From contig NZ_BJUB01000005.1 of the NCBI RefSeq assembly GCF_007989805.1, positions 62,001-126,000 of the forward strand: a stretch of 64,000 nt of DNA, given 5' to 3'. The stretch comes from Cellulomonas xylanilytica. Its GTDB lineage: Bacteria; Actinomycetota; Actinomycetes; Actinomycetales; Cellulomonadaceae. The position numbers and the translations under genes are program-made. Shown here piece by piece: positions 1 to 9,597 of the stretch. Under the pieces are notes generated by a model. The model did no database searches, had not been told where the DNA came from, and saw only the letters and a program-made list of their open reading frames with translations. The stretch's first letter is position 1. The number at the start of each line of letters is the position of its first letter.

Positions 1-499
1 CTTCCTGCAGCGAGGCGAACCGCGGGTTGACCGTGATGTCGAGCTCGCGCAGCCGGCCGTCGATCTCCTGGCCGACGTCGTCGGCCTCCGGGAGGGCCTC
101 GAGGTTGCTGTAGGCGATGGAGTACCGCGCGACCGCGAGCGACGGCTCCGTGAAGGTCGCCGTGGCACCCTCGACCCGCTGCTCCACGACGCTGTCCAGC
201 AGCGCCTGGGCGTCCTCGTCCGAGACCCCGACGCCCTTCTCCTCGGCCAGCTCCACGACCGTCGGCTCCTGGACCAGCAGGGCCAGCAGGTTGGTCGTCG
301 TGATGTCCGGGAGCCACGGGGACAGCTCGGTCAGGGCGGCCTCGAGGTCCGAGGTGGGGATCGCCGTGCCGTCGACCACGGCCGCGGCCCCGGGCTGCCC
401 GGAGCACCCGACCAGACCGACCGTCGCCGTCAGCGCGACCACCAGGCCTGCGCCCCGCACAGCCTTGCCCCGCACTGCCCTACGCCACTGCACCGCCAC
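1..499 (-). CDS. SurA N-terminal-like lipoprotein, 3' end outside window
   Basis: Partial gene; it starts here and its C-terminus lies beyond base 1. I chose the GTG at 497-499 because a GGGAGGTC ribosome site lies just upstream. The first 31 residues form a basic stretch and hydrophobic core ending in a lipobox (LVGC), so Cys32 is the probable lipidation site. The following region (AAVVDGTAIPTSDLEAAL...) resembles the SurA/trigger-factor-like N-terminal chaperone domain often found in actinobacterial lipoproteins next to mfd and mazG. Whether a PPIase domain follows cannot be seen. Likely role: extracytoplasmic folding helper. The family call is moderate; the lipoprotein call is firm. Confidence 0.7.
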   Translation of the reverse strand, partial: MAVQWRRAVRGKAVRGAGLVVALTATVGLVGCSGQPGAAAVVDGTAIPTSDLEAALTELSPWLPDITTTNLLALLVQEPTVVELAEEKGVGVSDEDAQALLDSVVEQRVEGATATFTEPSLAVARYSIAYSNLEALPEADDVGQEIDGRLRELDITVNPRFASLQE

Positions 500-549
500 A
501 GCCGGACCTCCCGCGTCGTCGCTCGTCGATCGGGGTCATCGTAGGGCCC

Positions 550-3500
550 TCACCTGCGCGCGGTGCCCACCGTCCCGGCTGTGCCTGCCGTGGCCGCCGC
601 GGCGACGTCACCGCGGACCACCGCGTCGATGAACTGGCGCGCCCAGAGCATGACCTCGCGCCCCTGCACGGGCTTGCCGCCCAGCCGTGCGGTCATGGGC
701 CAGGGCACCAGGACCGTGCGCGTGGCCGGCTTGAGCACCGCGCCCGGGTAGAGCCGCTTGAGCCGCAGCTGCGCGGACTCGGGCAGGTCGACGGGCGCGA
801 ACCGGACGAACTTGCCCTGCGCCGTGACGTCGGACAGCCCCGAGGCGCGCACGTGCTGGCGGAACTCGGCCACCTCGAACAGGTTGTCGACCGCTGACGG
901 CACGGCGCCGTACCGGTCGAGCAGCTCAGCCCGGACCTCGCCCAGCGCCGCCGAGTCCGCCGCCGCCGCGATCTTGCGGTACGCCTCGAGGCGCAGCCGC
1001 TCGTGCGCGATGTAGTCGTGCGGGATGTGCGCGTCGACGGGCAGCTCGATGGTGACGTCGGGCAGCTCCTCCTCGACCTCGCCGCGGAAGTTGGCCACCG
1101 CCTCCCCGACCATGCGGATGTACAGGTCGAAGCCGACGCCCTCGATGTGCCCGGACTGCTCGCCGCCCAGGAGGTTGCCCGCACCGCGGATCTCCAGGTC
1201 CTTCATGGCCACAGCCATGCCGGCGCCGAGGTCGGTGTTCGCGGCGATCGTCTGCAGCCGGTCGTGCGCGGTCTCCGTCAGCGGCTTCTCCGGCGGGTAG
1301 AGGAAGTACGAGTACGCGCGCTCGCGCCCACGGCCCACCCGGCCGCGCAGCTGGTGCAGCTGCGACAGGCCGAGGAGGTCGGCGCGCTCGAGGATGAGGG
1401 TGTTGGCGTTGGAGATGTCCAGGCCGGTCTCGACGATCGTCGTGCAGACCAGGACGTCGAACCTCTTCTCCCAGAAGTCGACGATGACCTGCTCGAGCTG
1501 GTGCTCGTTCATCTTCCCGTGCGCCACCGCCACCCGGGCCTCGGGCACCAGCTCCATCAGGCGCGACGCGGTCCGCTCGATCGAGTCGACCTTGTTGTGC
1601 ACGTAGAAGACCTGGCCCTCGCGCAGCAGCTCACGACGGATGGCCGCGCTGATCTGCTTCTCGTCGTACGCGCCGACGAACGTCAGGACCGGGTGCCGCT
1701 CCTCGGGCGGGGTGGCCAGCGTCGACATCTCCCGGATGCCCGTGACCGCCATCTCCAGCGTGCGCGGGATGGGCGTCGCGCTCATCGACAGCACGTCCAC
1801 GTTGGTGCGCAGCGCCTTGAGCGTCTCCTTGTGCTCGACGCCGAACCGCTGCTCCTCGTCGATCACCACGAGCCCCAGGTCCTTGAACCGCACCTCGCCG
1901 GTGATCAGCCGGTGGGTGCCGATGACCACGTCGACCGTGCCGTCGGACAGCCCGGCGGCGACCTCCTTGGACTCCTTGGGCGACTGGAACCGGCTGAGCG
2001 CCTTCACCGTCACCGGGAACGCGCTGTACCGCTCGCTGAACGTGTCGAGGTGCTGCTGGACCAGGAGCGTCGTCGGCACGAGGATCGCCACCTGCTTGCC
2101 GTCCTGCACCGCCTTGAACGCGGCCCGCACGGCGATCTCCGTCTTGCCGTAGCCGACGTCCCCGCACACCAGCCGGTCCATCGGGATGGGCTTCTCCATG
2201 TCGGCCTTGACCTCGTCGATGGTCGCCGCCTGGTCCGGGGTCTCGACGTACGCGAACGCGTCCTCGAGCTCGCGCTGCCACGGCGTGTCCGGGCCGAACG
2301 CGTGCCCGGCGGTCGCCATGCGCGCCGAGTAGAGCCGGATGAGCTCCGCGGCGATCTCCTTGACGGCCTTCTTGGCGCGGCCCTTGGTCTTCGCCCAGTC
2401 GCCCCCGCCCATCTTGGACAGGCTCGGCGCCTCGCCGCCCACGTACTTGGTGACCTGGTCCAGCTGGTCGCTGGGCACGAACAGCCGGTCCCCCGGCTGA
2501 CCCCGCTTGCTGGAGGCGTACTCGATGACCAGGTACTCGCGCGTCGCCGCGGTGGCGCCGGTTCCGATGGTCCGCTGCACCAGCTCCACGAACCGCCCGA
2601 CGCCGTGCTGCTCGTGCACCACGTAGTCGTGCGGGCGCAGCTGGAGCGGGTCGACGACGTTGCGGCGCCGGCTCGGCATCCTGCGCATGTCCCGCGTCGA
2701 CGTCCCCGCACGGCCCGTGAGGTCCGACTCGGAGAACACGGCGAGGTGCAGCGGCTCCGCGACGAACCCGGGCCCGACCGGGGCCGGCACGACGAGGACG
2801 ACGCCGCCGTCGGGCTCCTCGGCGATCGTCCCCACCAGCCGCGCGGGCACCTCGGCGGCCTTGAGCTGCTCGACCATGCGCTGCGCCGGGCCGTGCCCCT
2901 CGGTGGCCAGCACCAGCCGCCAGCCGGCCTGCTGCAGCACCCGGACGTCGGCCACCGCGCGGGCGACCTCCCCGCGGTAGCGCTCGACGTCCCGCGCCGC
3001 GATCACGAGCGTCTGCGCGGTCGCCGCCAGGTCGTCGGCCATCGCGCTCAGGTGCGGCGACTCGTTGCGGGCGGCCGTGTGGCCGGTGCCCGTCGCGCCC
3101 TCGTAGAAGTCGTCCGGCTTGGCGGCCTCCGTCGCGTCGACGTCCAGGGAGAACGGCGACAGCGTCCACCAGCCCAGCCCGCGCACCGCCGCCAGCGCGC
3201 GGACCTCCGCGAACGACGCGAAGCTCGCCGCCGACAGGTCCAGGGGCGTCGCCGCACCGGCCGCCGCGGACGTCCACGCCGCCTCGAGGAACTCCTGCGT
3301 GGTGGCGACGAGGTCGTGCGCGCGACGGCGCACCCGCTCGGGGTCCACCATCACCAGCAGGCTGTCGTCGTGCACCAGGTCGAGCACCGGGACCATGCGG
3401 TCGACCAGCGCGGGCGCCAGCGACTCCATGCCCTCGACCGCGATGCCCTGCGCCAGCTTGTCCAGCATGTCGACCGCACCGGGCAGCTGCGGGACCAGCT

Positions 3501-4236
3501 CGGCGGCACGCGCACGGACCGCGTCCGTCAGCAGGATCTCGCGGCACGGCGGCGCCCACACCCCGTGGTCCGCCACCTCGAGGCTGCGCTGGTCGGCCAC
3601 GGAGAACCAGCGGATCTCCTCGACGTCCTCGCCCCACAGCTCGACGCGCAGCGGGTGGTCCTCCGTCGGCGGGAACACGTCGATGATCCCGCCGCGCACC
3701 GCGAACTCGCCGCGCTTCTCCACCATGTCGACGCGCGTGTACGCCGCGCCGACCAGCTTCTCCGCGAGGTCCGCCAGGTCCACCCGGTCCCCGGTGCTGA
3801 TCGAGACGGGCGCCAGCTCCCCGAGGTCCTCGACCACCGGCTGCAGCAGCGCCCGCACCGGCATCACGAGGACCCGGACCGGCCCGGCGTGCCCCTCCGT
3901 CTCGGGGTGCGCGAGCCGCCGGAACACCGCCAGACGCCGTGCCACGGTGTCGCTGCGCGGCGACAGGCGCTCGTGCGGCAGCGTCTCCCACGACGGCAGG
4001 ACCGCCACGTCGTCGGCCGGCACGTAGCACCGGATGGCGGCGGCGAGCTCGTCGGCGTCCCGGCCCGTCGCGGTCACGACGACCAGCGGGCGACCCGAGG
4101 CCAGCGCGGCCAGCAGCGGCGGACGGACCCCCGCGGGGCCGACGACGTCGAGCTCGCCACGGGCACGGACGTTCTCGACGGCCGCGGCGGCGGCAGGGTC
4201 GGAGAGCAGGGCGGGCAGGAGGCCGGAGAGGTCCAT
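550..4236 (-). CDS. mfd: transcription-repair coupling factor Mfd
   Basis: About 1228 residues, normal for Mfd. It removes RNA polymerase stalled at DNA lesions and recruits UvrA. The N-terminal UvrB-like part is followed by the RNA-polymerase interaction domain (DYVVHEQHGVGRF). Then comes a RecG-like SF2 translocase with Walker A GDVGYGKTE near residue 690, DEEQ near 792, SATPIPRT, and the motif VI region QLRGRVGRG. A TRCF C-terminal domain closes it. The frame can be extended to an ATG at 4263, but the ATG at 4236 (MDLSGLLPALL) has AAGGA four bases upstream and matches the usual N-terminus, so I start there. It is the last intact housekeeping gene before the exopolysaccharide locus. Confidence 0.97.
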   Translation of the reverse strand: MDLSGLLPALLSDPAAAAAVENVRARGELDVVGPAGVRPPLLAALASGRPLVVVTATGRDADELAAAIRCYVPADDVAVLPSWETLPHERLSPRSDTVARRLAVFRRLAHPETEGHAGPVRVLVMPVRALLQPVVEDLGELAPVSISTGDRVDLADLAEKLVGAAYTRVDMVEKRGEFAVRGGIIDVFPPTEDHPLRVELWGEDVEEIRWFSVADQRSLEVADHGVWAPPCREILLTDAVRARAAELVPQLPGAVDMLDKLAQGIAVEGMESLAPALVDRMVPVLDLVHDDSLLVMVDPERVRRRAHDLVATTQEFLEAAWTSAAAGAATPLDLSAASFASFAEVRALAAVRGLGWWTLSPFSLDVDATEAAKPDDFYEGATGTGHTAARNESPHLSAMADDLAATAQTLVIAARDVERYRGEVARAVADVRVLQQAGWRLVLATEGHGPAQRMVEQLKAAEVPARLVGTIAEEPDGGVVLVVPAPVGPGFVAEPLHLAVFSESDLTGRAGTSTRDMRRMPSRRRNVVDPLQLRPHDYVVHEQHGVGRFVELVQRTIGTGATAATREYLVIEYASSKRGQPGDRLFVPSDQLDQVTKYVGGEAPSLSKMGGGDWAKTKGRAKKAVKEIAAELIRLYSARMATAGHAFGPDTPWQRELEDAFAYVETPDQAATIDEVKADMEKPIPMDRLVCGDVGYGKTEIAVRAAFKAVQDGKQVAILVPTTLLVQQHLDTFSERYSAFPVTVKALSRFQSPKESKEVAAGLSDGTVDVVIGTHRLITGEVRFKDLGLVVIDEEQRFGVEHKETLKALRTNVDVLSMSATPIPRTLEMAVTGIREMSTLATPPEERHPVLTFVGAYDEKQISAAIRRELLREGQVFYVHNKVDSIERTASRLMELVPEARVAVAHGKMNEHQLEQVIVDFWEKRFDVLVCTTIVETGLDISNANTLILERADLLGLSQLHQLRGRVGRGRERAYSYFLYPPEKPLTETAHDRLQTIAANTDLGAGMAVAMKDLEIRGAGNLLGGEQSGHIEGVGFDLYIRMVGEAVANFRGEVEEELPDVTIELPVDAHIPHDYIAHERLRLEAYRKIAAAADSAALGEVRAELLDRYGAVPSAVDNLFEVAEFRQHVRASGLSDVTAQGKFVRFAPVDLPESAQLRLKRLYPGAVLKPATRTVLVPWPMTARLGGKPVQGREVMLWARQFIDAVVRGDVAAAATAGTAGTVGTARR

Positions 4237-4381
4237 GGGGTCCTTCGTGGAGCGACGAGACATGCCTGCGGCACCGGGGAGGGCACCTAGGTGCAGCGCG
4301 AACGCCCCGGATCCACGAAGGAGGCGGGGTGCAGGTCAAGTCTACGAGGGCCGTCGGACATCCGGCGGGGCAGCGCGCATC

Positions 4382-5491
4382 TCAGCGACCCAGACGAGCG
4401 CGGACGGGACGAGGGAGCTCCCACAGCGCCGACCACCCGGCCCGGCGGGTGAGGACCTCCACCCCGAGGCTCAGCGCGATCACGGCCGCCGTGATCGCCA
4501 GGGGCGCCAGCAGCGCACCCACCGCGGACCCGAGCACCCCGTCGACCAGGGCGCCGGCAGCTCCGGCCGTCGCCCACAGGAGCAGGTAGATCCACAGCGG
4601 GTGCAGGACGTACACCGCAAGGGTGTGCCGCCCGAGGCCGACGCCCAGGCGGAGGGCGGGTCCCCATCGGACGACCAGCGCGACCGCAACCACGGCCAGG
4701 AGCATGAATGCCGTCCCGCGCAGGACGAAGAGCACACCGCCCAGCACGGGACCCTCCATCACCCGGCCCAGCAGCGTGACACCCGCCGCGAGCACCGCTG
4801 TGGCCAGCAGCAGACCGGGGCCACCCCGCTCGCCGAGCCGACGCAGCAGCGGCGCGCCGTAGACACCGACGGCGAAGAACACGAACACCTCGAGGATGCG
4901 GGGCCAGAAGCTCGCGGTGTCGTCGAGCGTGTGCGCCCAGACCGAGAGCGGGACCAGGGCCGTGAGCACGAGCCACGCCGGTACGCGCCGTGCGGCCGCC
5001 AGGACCGGGATGAAGACGGCGAGGGCGAACAGGTACCAGAGGGTCGTCGCCGGGGCGACCACCTGGACCAGCAGGTCCCCCACGCCGTCGATGCGGTGCG
5101 GGAGCTCGGTGGCAGGGACCACGACGAAGAACACCGCGTACAGGGCCAGCCACACCAGGTAGAGGTAGTAGTTGCCCACGGCCCGGAAGACGGTCGTCGA
5201 CCGATGCAGTCCCGCGCGGACCTGCCGCGACATCACCAGGCCTGACGCGGCCAGGAGAACGGGCATCCGCACGCTGCCCAGCCACGAGTTCACGGTCCGC
5301 CACAGGCTGTCACCGGGGTCGGCGATGCCGGCCGGTGACGCGAGCGTCCACCAGAGGACCACGTGGAACAGCACCACGGCGGCCACGCTGTAGCCCCGGG
5401 TCGCATCGACCCAGGCCAGGCGCGGCGCCCGATCCGGCTCACGGCCGGTGTCCGCGGGGGCCGGCGCGCTCGTGGCCCCCGGCGTGCTCAT
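4382..5491 (-). CDS. acyltransferase 3 family membrane protein (EPS O-acylation), copy 1
   Basis: 369 residues, about ten hydrophobic segments. It opens with the family signature RLAWVDATRGYSVAAVVLFH, whose His is the usual catalytic position in the acyltransferase-3 fold. Members transfer acetyl or other acyl groups from the cytoplasm to surface glycans. The sequence closely parallels the gene at 9590-10741 (shared LAWVDATRGY, NYYLYxVWL, VYVLHPLxI), so the two are probably duplicates. The ATG at 5491 is preceded by GAGGT. It lies 13 bp after the cytidylyltransferase stop, which suggests one transcript. The acyl donor and acceptor are unknown; O-acetylation of the exopolysaccharide is inferred from context. 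Confidence 0.85.
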   Translation of the reverse strand: MSTPGATSAPAPADTGREPDRAPRLAWVDATRGYSVAAVVLFHVVLWWTLASPAGIADPGDSLWRTVNSWLGSVRMPVLLAASGLVMSRQVRAGLHRSTTVFRAVGNYYLYLVWLALYAVFFVVVPATELPHRIDGVGDLLVQVVAPATTLWYLFALAVFIPVLAAARRVPAWLVLTALVPLSVWAHTLDDTASFWPRILEVFVFFAVGVYGAPLLRRLGERGGPGLLLATAVLAAGVTLLGRVMEGPVLGGVLFVLRGTAFMLLAVVAVALVVRWGPALRLGVGLGRHTLAVYVLHPLWIYLLLWATAGAAGALVDGVLGSAVGALLAPLAITAAVIALSLGVEVLTRRAGWSALWELPRPVRARLGR

Positions 5492-5504
5492 GGCCGCCGG
5501 TACC

Positions 5505-5963
5505 TCACGCCGTGGCCGCCACGGCCTCGTCGTCACGCAGCGGGCTGACCAGGCGGTCGAGAGCGGCGCGCAGCATCGTGCTGGACGTCTGCATCGTGTA
5601 CGGGAAGTACACGACCTCCACGCCGACCTCGGCGAAGCGCCGCTCGAGGTCGCGGCCCTTGACCGTGCCACGCCAGTCGTCGCCCTTGAAGAAGACGTCG
5701 AAGCCCACCGCGGCCCACGTGTCCAGCTTGTCCGGCAGCACCTCGGCGTGGACGCGGTCCACGAAGGAGATGTGGCTGACGATCTCCATCCGCTCCGCCA
5801 GCGGGACGACCGGCCGCCGGCCCTTGGCCCTCTCGAGCATCTCGTCGGAGACCACGCCGGCGATCAGGACGTCGCAGTGCTGGCGCGCGTGCCGCAGCAG
5901 GTTGAGGTGCCCGACGTGGAACAGGTCGTACGCCCCTGGGGCGTAACCGACTCGCTGGGACAT
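5505..5963 (-). CDS. TagD/RfaE-type cytidylyl/adenylyltransferase
   Basis: 152 residues. A small nucleotidyltransferase of the HxGH superfamily: AYDLFHVGHLNLL near residues 10-22 is the nucleotide site, and the C-terminal SSTMLRA stands where TagD has ISTT. Such enzymes activate glycerol-3-phosphate or similar alcohol phosphates with CTP. I use the ATG at 5963 because GGAGG lies four bases upstream; an upstream in-frame ATG at 6023 has no ribosome site. It leads the unit ending in acyltransferase copy 1. With the CDP-alcohol phosphotransferase at 34849 it could supply a CDP-activated alcohol to decorate the glycan, but the substrate is not readable from sequence. Confidence 0.85.
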   Translation of the reverse strand: MSQRVGYAPGAYDLFHVGHLNLLRHARQHCDVLIAGVVSDEMLERAKGRRPVVPLAERMEIVSHISFVDRVHAEVLPDKLDTWAAVGFDVFFKGDDWRGTVKGRDLERRFAEVGVEVVYFPYTMQTSSTMLRAALDRLVSPLRDDEAVAATA

Positions 5964-6021
5964 CCGACCTCCAGTACGTAGGCCGACAGCGTTGGCGGCG
6001 AGCTTCTTTCTCGACATCGAC

Positions 6022-6027
6022 ATTATG
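6022..6027 (-). promoter_or_regulatory. candidate -10 box for the cytidylyltransferase unit
   Basis: CATAAT on the minus strand in an AT-rich pocket that stands out from the surrounding GC. It lies about 60 bp upstream of the ATG at 5963. No convincing -35 is visible. A TTCACCC element (minus strand, 6059-6065) lies just upstream. Confidence 0.35.
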
Positions 6028-6074
6028 ATGAATCGGGCATTTCCGGCAGGGTTCAGACGGGTGAATACCCCGTG

Positions 6075-7238
6075 TCAGGCCCGCTCGTCCAGCAGCGGAG
6101 CGGCCTCGGCCGGCAGCGACGACGACCTCCGCGACGACCGCGGGCGGTAGATGACCCGGGCGTGGAACGTGAAGCGGGCCAGGAACGCGATCAGCAGCGT
6201 CACAGCGGTCGCGGGGACGGCGGCGACGTGTGCGGTCTGCACGAGCAGCGCCAGCAGAGGCAGACGGACGAGCGTCTCGGCGTTGTTGAAGGCGAACGAG
6301 CTGCCGAACCTGCGCCAGACCCCCCGGCCCTCGTGGCGCAGGTCGTGGAACACGAACCGCTCCTGGAGCAGGAAGTTCATGACGATCGTGAACTCGGCCG
6401 CGCAGACTGCGGCGAGCAGGTAGCCGGCTCCCAGCGAGGTCAAGGCGGCCACGATGCCGATGTTCACCAGGGCGCCCAGTCCGCCGATCACCGCGAACCG
6501 CGACATCCGGCCGAACCGGAGGGCCGCCAGCTGCGAGAGGAACGAGAGACCCTGTGCCAGCGAGGCCTTCGACTCCCCGGCCAGCCGGTCCCCGAAGACG
6601 AACGGGATCTCCGCGAGCGTGAGCCGGTGCCGGGCCAGGATCTCGAGCAGGATCTTGAACCCGCGGGGACGCAGGCGCTCGAGGTCGACGGCGGCCCGAC
6701 GGACGACGAAGAATCCCGTCATCGGGTCGGAGCAGTCCGCGAGCCGCAGGGGGAACATCGCCCGGGTGAGGCTGGTGGACACGGAGGAGACCGCGCGCCG
6801 GGTGGCGTTCGCCAGTCCCCCGCTGCTGCCGTCGGCCAGGTACCGGGAGGCGACGACGACGTCGACGCCCTCGTGGACGGCGGTCGCCAGCAGCACCGGC
6901 ACCAGGTCGGGGGGGTGCTGCAGGTCGCCGTCCATCACGAGGCACCACGTCGCCGTGCTCGCGGCGATGCCTTCCTGGACGGCCCCACTGAGTCCGCCGG
7001 TCGGGTTGTCGCGATGGATCAGTCGCACCGGGATGGCCGCCGTCGCGGCGACCGTCCGGACGACATCGGGCGTGTCGTCCGAGGAGTCGTCGACGAACAG
7101 GACCTCCGCTGCGACACCGTCGAGCGCGACCCCGAGCTGCCGGACGAGCTCGGCCACGTTCGGTGCCTCGTTGTACGTGGGGACGATGACGGTCACCTCG
7201 AACCTCGAGGTGGTGCCTGGGCCGTCCGACACGCTCAC
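6075..7238 (-). CDS. GT2 polyprenyl-phosphate glycosyltransferase fused to GtrA membrane domain
   Basis: 387 residues. Residues 13-240 are a DPM1-like GT2 domain with VIVPTYNEAPNV, VDDSSDD near 51 and the metal/nucleotide site MDGDLQHPP near 101-109. Residues about 247-370 are four membrane helices of the GtrA type (RFAVIGGLGALVNIGI). The fusion typically transfers a sugar from an NDP donor to undecaprenyl or polyprenyl phosphate and helps move it across the membrane. The GTG at 7238 has GAGGGAG upstream. Within the locus it probably makes a lipid-linked sugar used for side-chain decoration outside the cell; this is inferred from the family. Confidence 0.9.
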   Translation of the reverse strand: MSVSDGPGTTSRFEVTVIVPTYNEAPNVAELVRQLGVALDGVAAEVLFVDDSSDDTPDVVRTVAATAAIPVRLIHRDNPTGGLSGAVQEGIAASTATWCLVMDGDLQHPPDLVPVLLATAVHEGVDVVVASRYLADGSSGGLANATRRAVSSVSTSLTRAMFPLRLADCSDPMTGFFVVRRAAVDLERLRPRGFKILLEILARHRLTLAEIPFVFGDRLAGESKASLAQGLSFLSQLAALRFGRMSRFAVIGGLGALVNIGIVAALTSLGAGYLLAAVCAAEFTIVMNFLLQERFVFHDLRHEGRGVWRRFGSSFAFNNAETLVRLPLLALLVQTAHVAAVPATAVTLLIAFLARFTFHARVIYRPRSSRRSSSLPAEAAPLLDERA

Positions 7239-7328
7239 ATGGCTCCCTCAGAGATGGGTGGGCTCACGCCCGGTGACTTGCAGGCTAGCCGCGGGACCCC
7301 CGCACGGCGGAAGGGTTCCGGTCCGATT

Positions 7329-8438
7329 TCACCCCGTTTGTCCCCCGGGTGGCCGAGCACCCCGCTTGAGCCTGAGCGCCGGACGCTCGACCAGGAACCA
7401 GCTCGCCGCAGCAACCGGCAGGGTCACCGCGATCGAGAGGCCGGCGAACACCGCCACCGGCAGCGCACCCAGCCCGACGCACACCAGCGCCTGCTGGAGC
7501 GGGAACGCGTAGACGTACGTGCCGTAGGACAGGTCCTGGGTGAACCGCCAGCGAGGCGCCGTCATCATCGCGCCCAGCCCGAGCGCCACGTAGGCGACGA
7601 GCGGCGCGGCGACGAGCCTGTAGTCCGGGACGAAGGCGGCGGGGACGACGGCGAGCGCGGCGACGGCGAGGTACGCGGGGCGGACCCGCACCCGGTGGGC
7701 CAGCACCAGGAGCAGGGCGCCGGCGGTGAACATCAGACCGAACCGCGCGCCCATGCGGAACTCGTAGCGCTCGACGACGCCGAGGGTCACCGCGAGCTCC
7801 GCGCACCAGAAGAGGACGAACAGCACGACGACGGTCTCCCGGCTGCGGCGCAGGAGACCCACCACGCCCAGCGCGGCGATGCCGAGGTAGCAGAGCGCCT
7901 CCCACCACAGGGTCCACAGGGACCCGTTCCAGACGCCCTCGTACGGCACGCCGGTCGGGGTCCCCGCGATGTCGTACTGCTGCACCCGGAGGAACGCGTT
8001 GGCCAGGACGTAGTCGAGCGAGTCGGAGAGGCTGAGGGACTGGCCCTGGGCGCGGACGGCCAGCGGCGCGATGACGAACGCGGTCAGTACGAGGCACACG
8101 TAGAACGCGGGCAGGATCCGCAGGGCGCGCGCCCACAGGTACGTCCGCAGGCGGGGGTTGCGGATCCAGCTGCGGGTGATCAGGAAGCCGGAGATGGCGA
8201 AGAACGCGTCGACCCACAGGCTCCCGCCCAGCTGACGCACCGGCGCCCAGGGCACCGAGGCACCGGTCACCGGGACCGAGTGCCAGACGATCACCGCCGC
8301 GGCCAACCCCAGGCGGACGGCGTTCAGCCCGTTGCGCCGGGGATCGAACTGCTCAGCGAGGGTCGGGGCTCCCTGCGCGCGGGGACGGGGCGGTTCCAGC
8401 ACCTCCGGCCGCGGCGCGACCACCTCGTCAGCCGTCAT
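7329..8438 (-). CDS. OafA/YrhL-like acyltransferase, copy 2
   Basis: 369 residues, multipass. The N-terminus shows the acyltransferase-3 pattern NAVRLGLAAAVIVWHS followed by FFAISGFLITRSWIRNPRLRTYL and RALRILPAFYVCL, typical of OafA-like O-acetyltransferases. The C-terminus ends FLVERPALRLKR, a family hallmark. It overlaps the end of copy 3 by 11 bp, so it is translationally coupled as the last gene of a four-gene run of acyltransferases (11807 down to 7329). It is clearly paralogous to copy 3. Role: acylation of exopolysaccharide sugars, inferred. Confidence 0.88.
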   Translation of the reverse strand: MTADEVVAPRPEVLEPPRPRAQGAPTLAEQFDPRRNGLNAVRLGLAAAVIVWHSVPVTGASVPWAPVRQLGGSLWVDAFFAISGFLITRSWIRNPRLRTYLWARALRILPAFYVCLVLTAFVIAPLAVRAQGQSLSLSDSLDYVLANAFLRVQQYDIAGTPTGVPYEGVWNGSLWTLWWEALCYLGIAALGVVGLLRRSRETVVVLFVLFWCAELAVTLGVVERYEFRMGARFGLMFTAGALLLVLAHRVRVRPAYLAVAALAVVPAAFVPDYRLVAAPLVAYVALGLGAMMTAPRWRFTQDLSYGTYVYAFPLQQALVCVGLGALPVAVFAGLSIAVTLPVAAASWFLVERPALRLKRGARPPGGQTG

Positions 8439-9597
8439 CGCCCGGACCCGTCGCAGGTGGAACCGGGACAGCCGGACGACGGAACCGGCTGAGCAGCTCC
8501 ACGTTCTTGAGCCGGAGCGCGGGACGTTCGACGGCTCGCCAGCTCAGGGCCGCCATGGGGAGCACGACCGCGACCGAGGCGACGAAGAACCCGAGGACGC
8601 CCAGCGAGGCGGCGCCCACGCCGATCAGCATCTGCTGCATCGGGTAGCCGTAGATGTAGGTGCCGTACGAGAGGTCGGTCGGCAGGCGCAGCGCCGGGTT
8701 CTTGATGAGCGCCCCCGCGACGATGACGAGGTACGCCAGCGGCAGGGCGCCGATGAGCCGGTAGTCCGGCAGCGCCGTGGACAGCAGCACGACGGCGGCA
8801 GCCGGGAGCAGGAGCCACCTCGAGGCCGGGATCCGGTCCCGGAACGTGTAGACCACCGCTCCGGCCAGGAACATCGTCGCGAACCGCGCGGCGTGATGCG
8901 GCAGGTAGCCCGGGACGACGTCCGTGGAGGTCAGCGAGAGAAGCGCCAGCGAGCCGAGGAAGAGCACCACGATCACGGCTCGCCGGGACACCAGGCGCGT
9001 CACGCCGAGGACCAGGACCCCCACGTAGCAGGCGAACTCCCACGAGAGGGTCCACAGCGACCCGTTCCAGGTGCCCGACTCCTGCGGCGAGGCACCGGTC
9101 GGGGTGCCGTCGATCCCCTCCTGGAAGATCCACAGCGCGCTGTTGTGCCAGACGTAGCCCCACTCGTCGCTGACGAACCGGGAGGTGATCGGGTGGCCCG
9201 TGATGAGCGCGTGCACCGGTGCCAGGACGAACGCCGTCACCACCAGGCACACCCAGAAGCCCGGCATGATCCGCAGGAACCGGGCCCGGGCGTAGCGGCG
9301 GACGTCGGGTCTGCTGACCCAGCTGCCGAGGATCAGGAAGCCGGAGATCGCGAAGAACGCGTCCACGAAGACGCTCCGCATCAGGACCTCGGCCGGAGCC
9401 CAGCCGGAGCTCGTGCCGAGCATCGTGAACGAGTGCCGCAGCAGGACGCCGAGCGCCAGCAGCAGGCGGATGAGGTTGAGCGCGTTGGCCCGCGGGTCGA
9501 ACACGTCCAGCAGGGAGGGCAGCGCGCGGCGGCGCGTCCGGCCCCCCGGCGTCGTCGGACGTGCCGGGGCGATCGTCGCCGCGTGGTCGTCAGCCAT
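8428..9597 (-). CDS. OafA/YrhL-like acyltransferase, copy 3
   Basis: 389 residues, multipass. Shares with copy 2 the FDPRxNxLNxIRL opening, the catalytic-type His (LLRHSF), FFAISGFLILGSWVSRPDVRRY, GTWNGSLWTLSWE and the ending VERPALRLK. It overlaps copy 2 by 11 bp downstream and copy 4 by 8 bp upstream, so all are probably made from one mRNA. The pairing with copy 2 suggests a tandem duplication followed by divergence for different sugars or positions. Confidence 0.88.
   Translation of the reverse strand: MADDHAATIAPARPTTPGGRTRRRALPSLLDVFDPRANALNLIRLLLALGVLLRHSFTMLGTSSGWAPAEVLMRSVFVDAFFAISGFLILGSWVSRPDVRRYARARFLRIMPGFWVCLVVTAFVLAPVHALITGHPITSRFVSDEWGYVWHNSALWIFQEGIDGTPTGASPQESGTWNGSLWTLSWEFACYVGVLVLGVTRLVSRRAVIVVLFLGSLALLSLTSTDVVPGYLPHHAARFATMFLAGAVVYTFRDRIPASRWLLLPAAAVVLLSTALPDYRLIGALPLAYLVIVAGALIKNPALRLPTDLSYGTYIYGYPMQQMLIGVGAASLGVLGFFVASVAVVLPMAALSWRAVERPALRLKNVELLSRFRRPAVPVPPATGPGDDG

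Noticed and set aside
1003-4290. Very long open frame on the plus strand opposite mfd, and similar long frames opposite the acyltransferase, LamG/PKD and glmU genes
   Set aside because: They are antisense to genes with strong family motifs, and their proteins are Arg/Ala/Gly-rich with no motif. This is the usual result of third-position GC in high-GC DNA.
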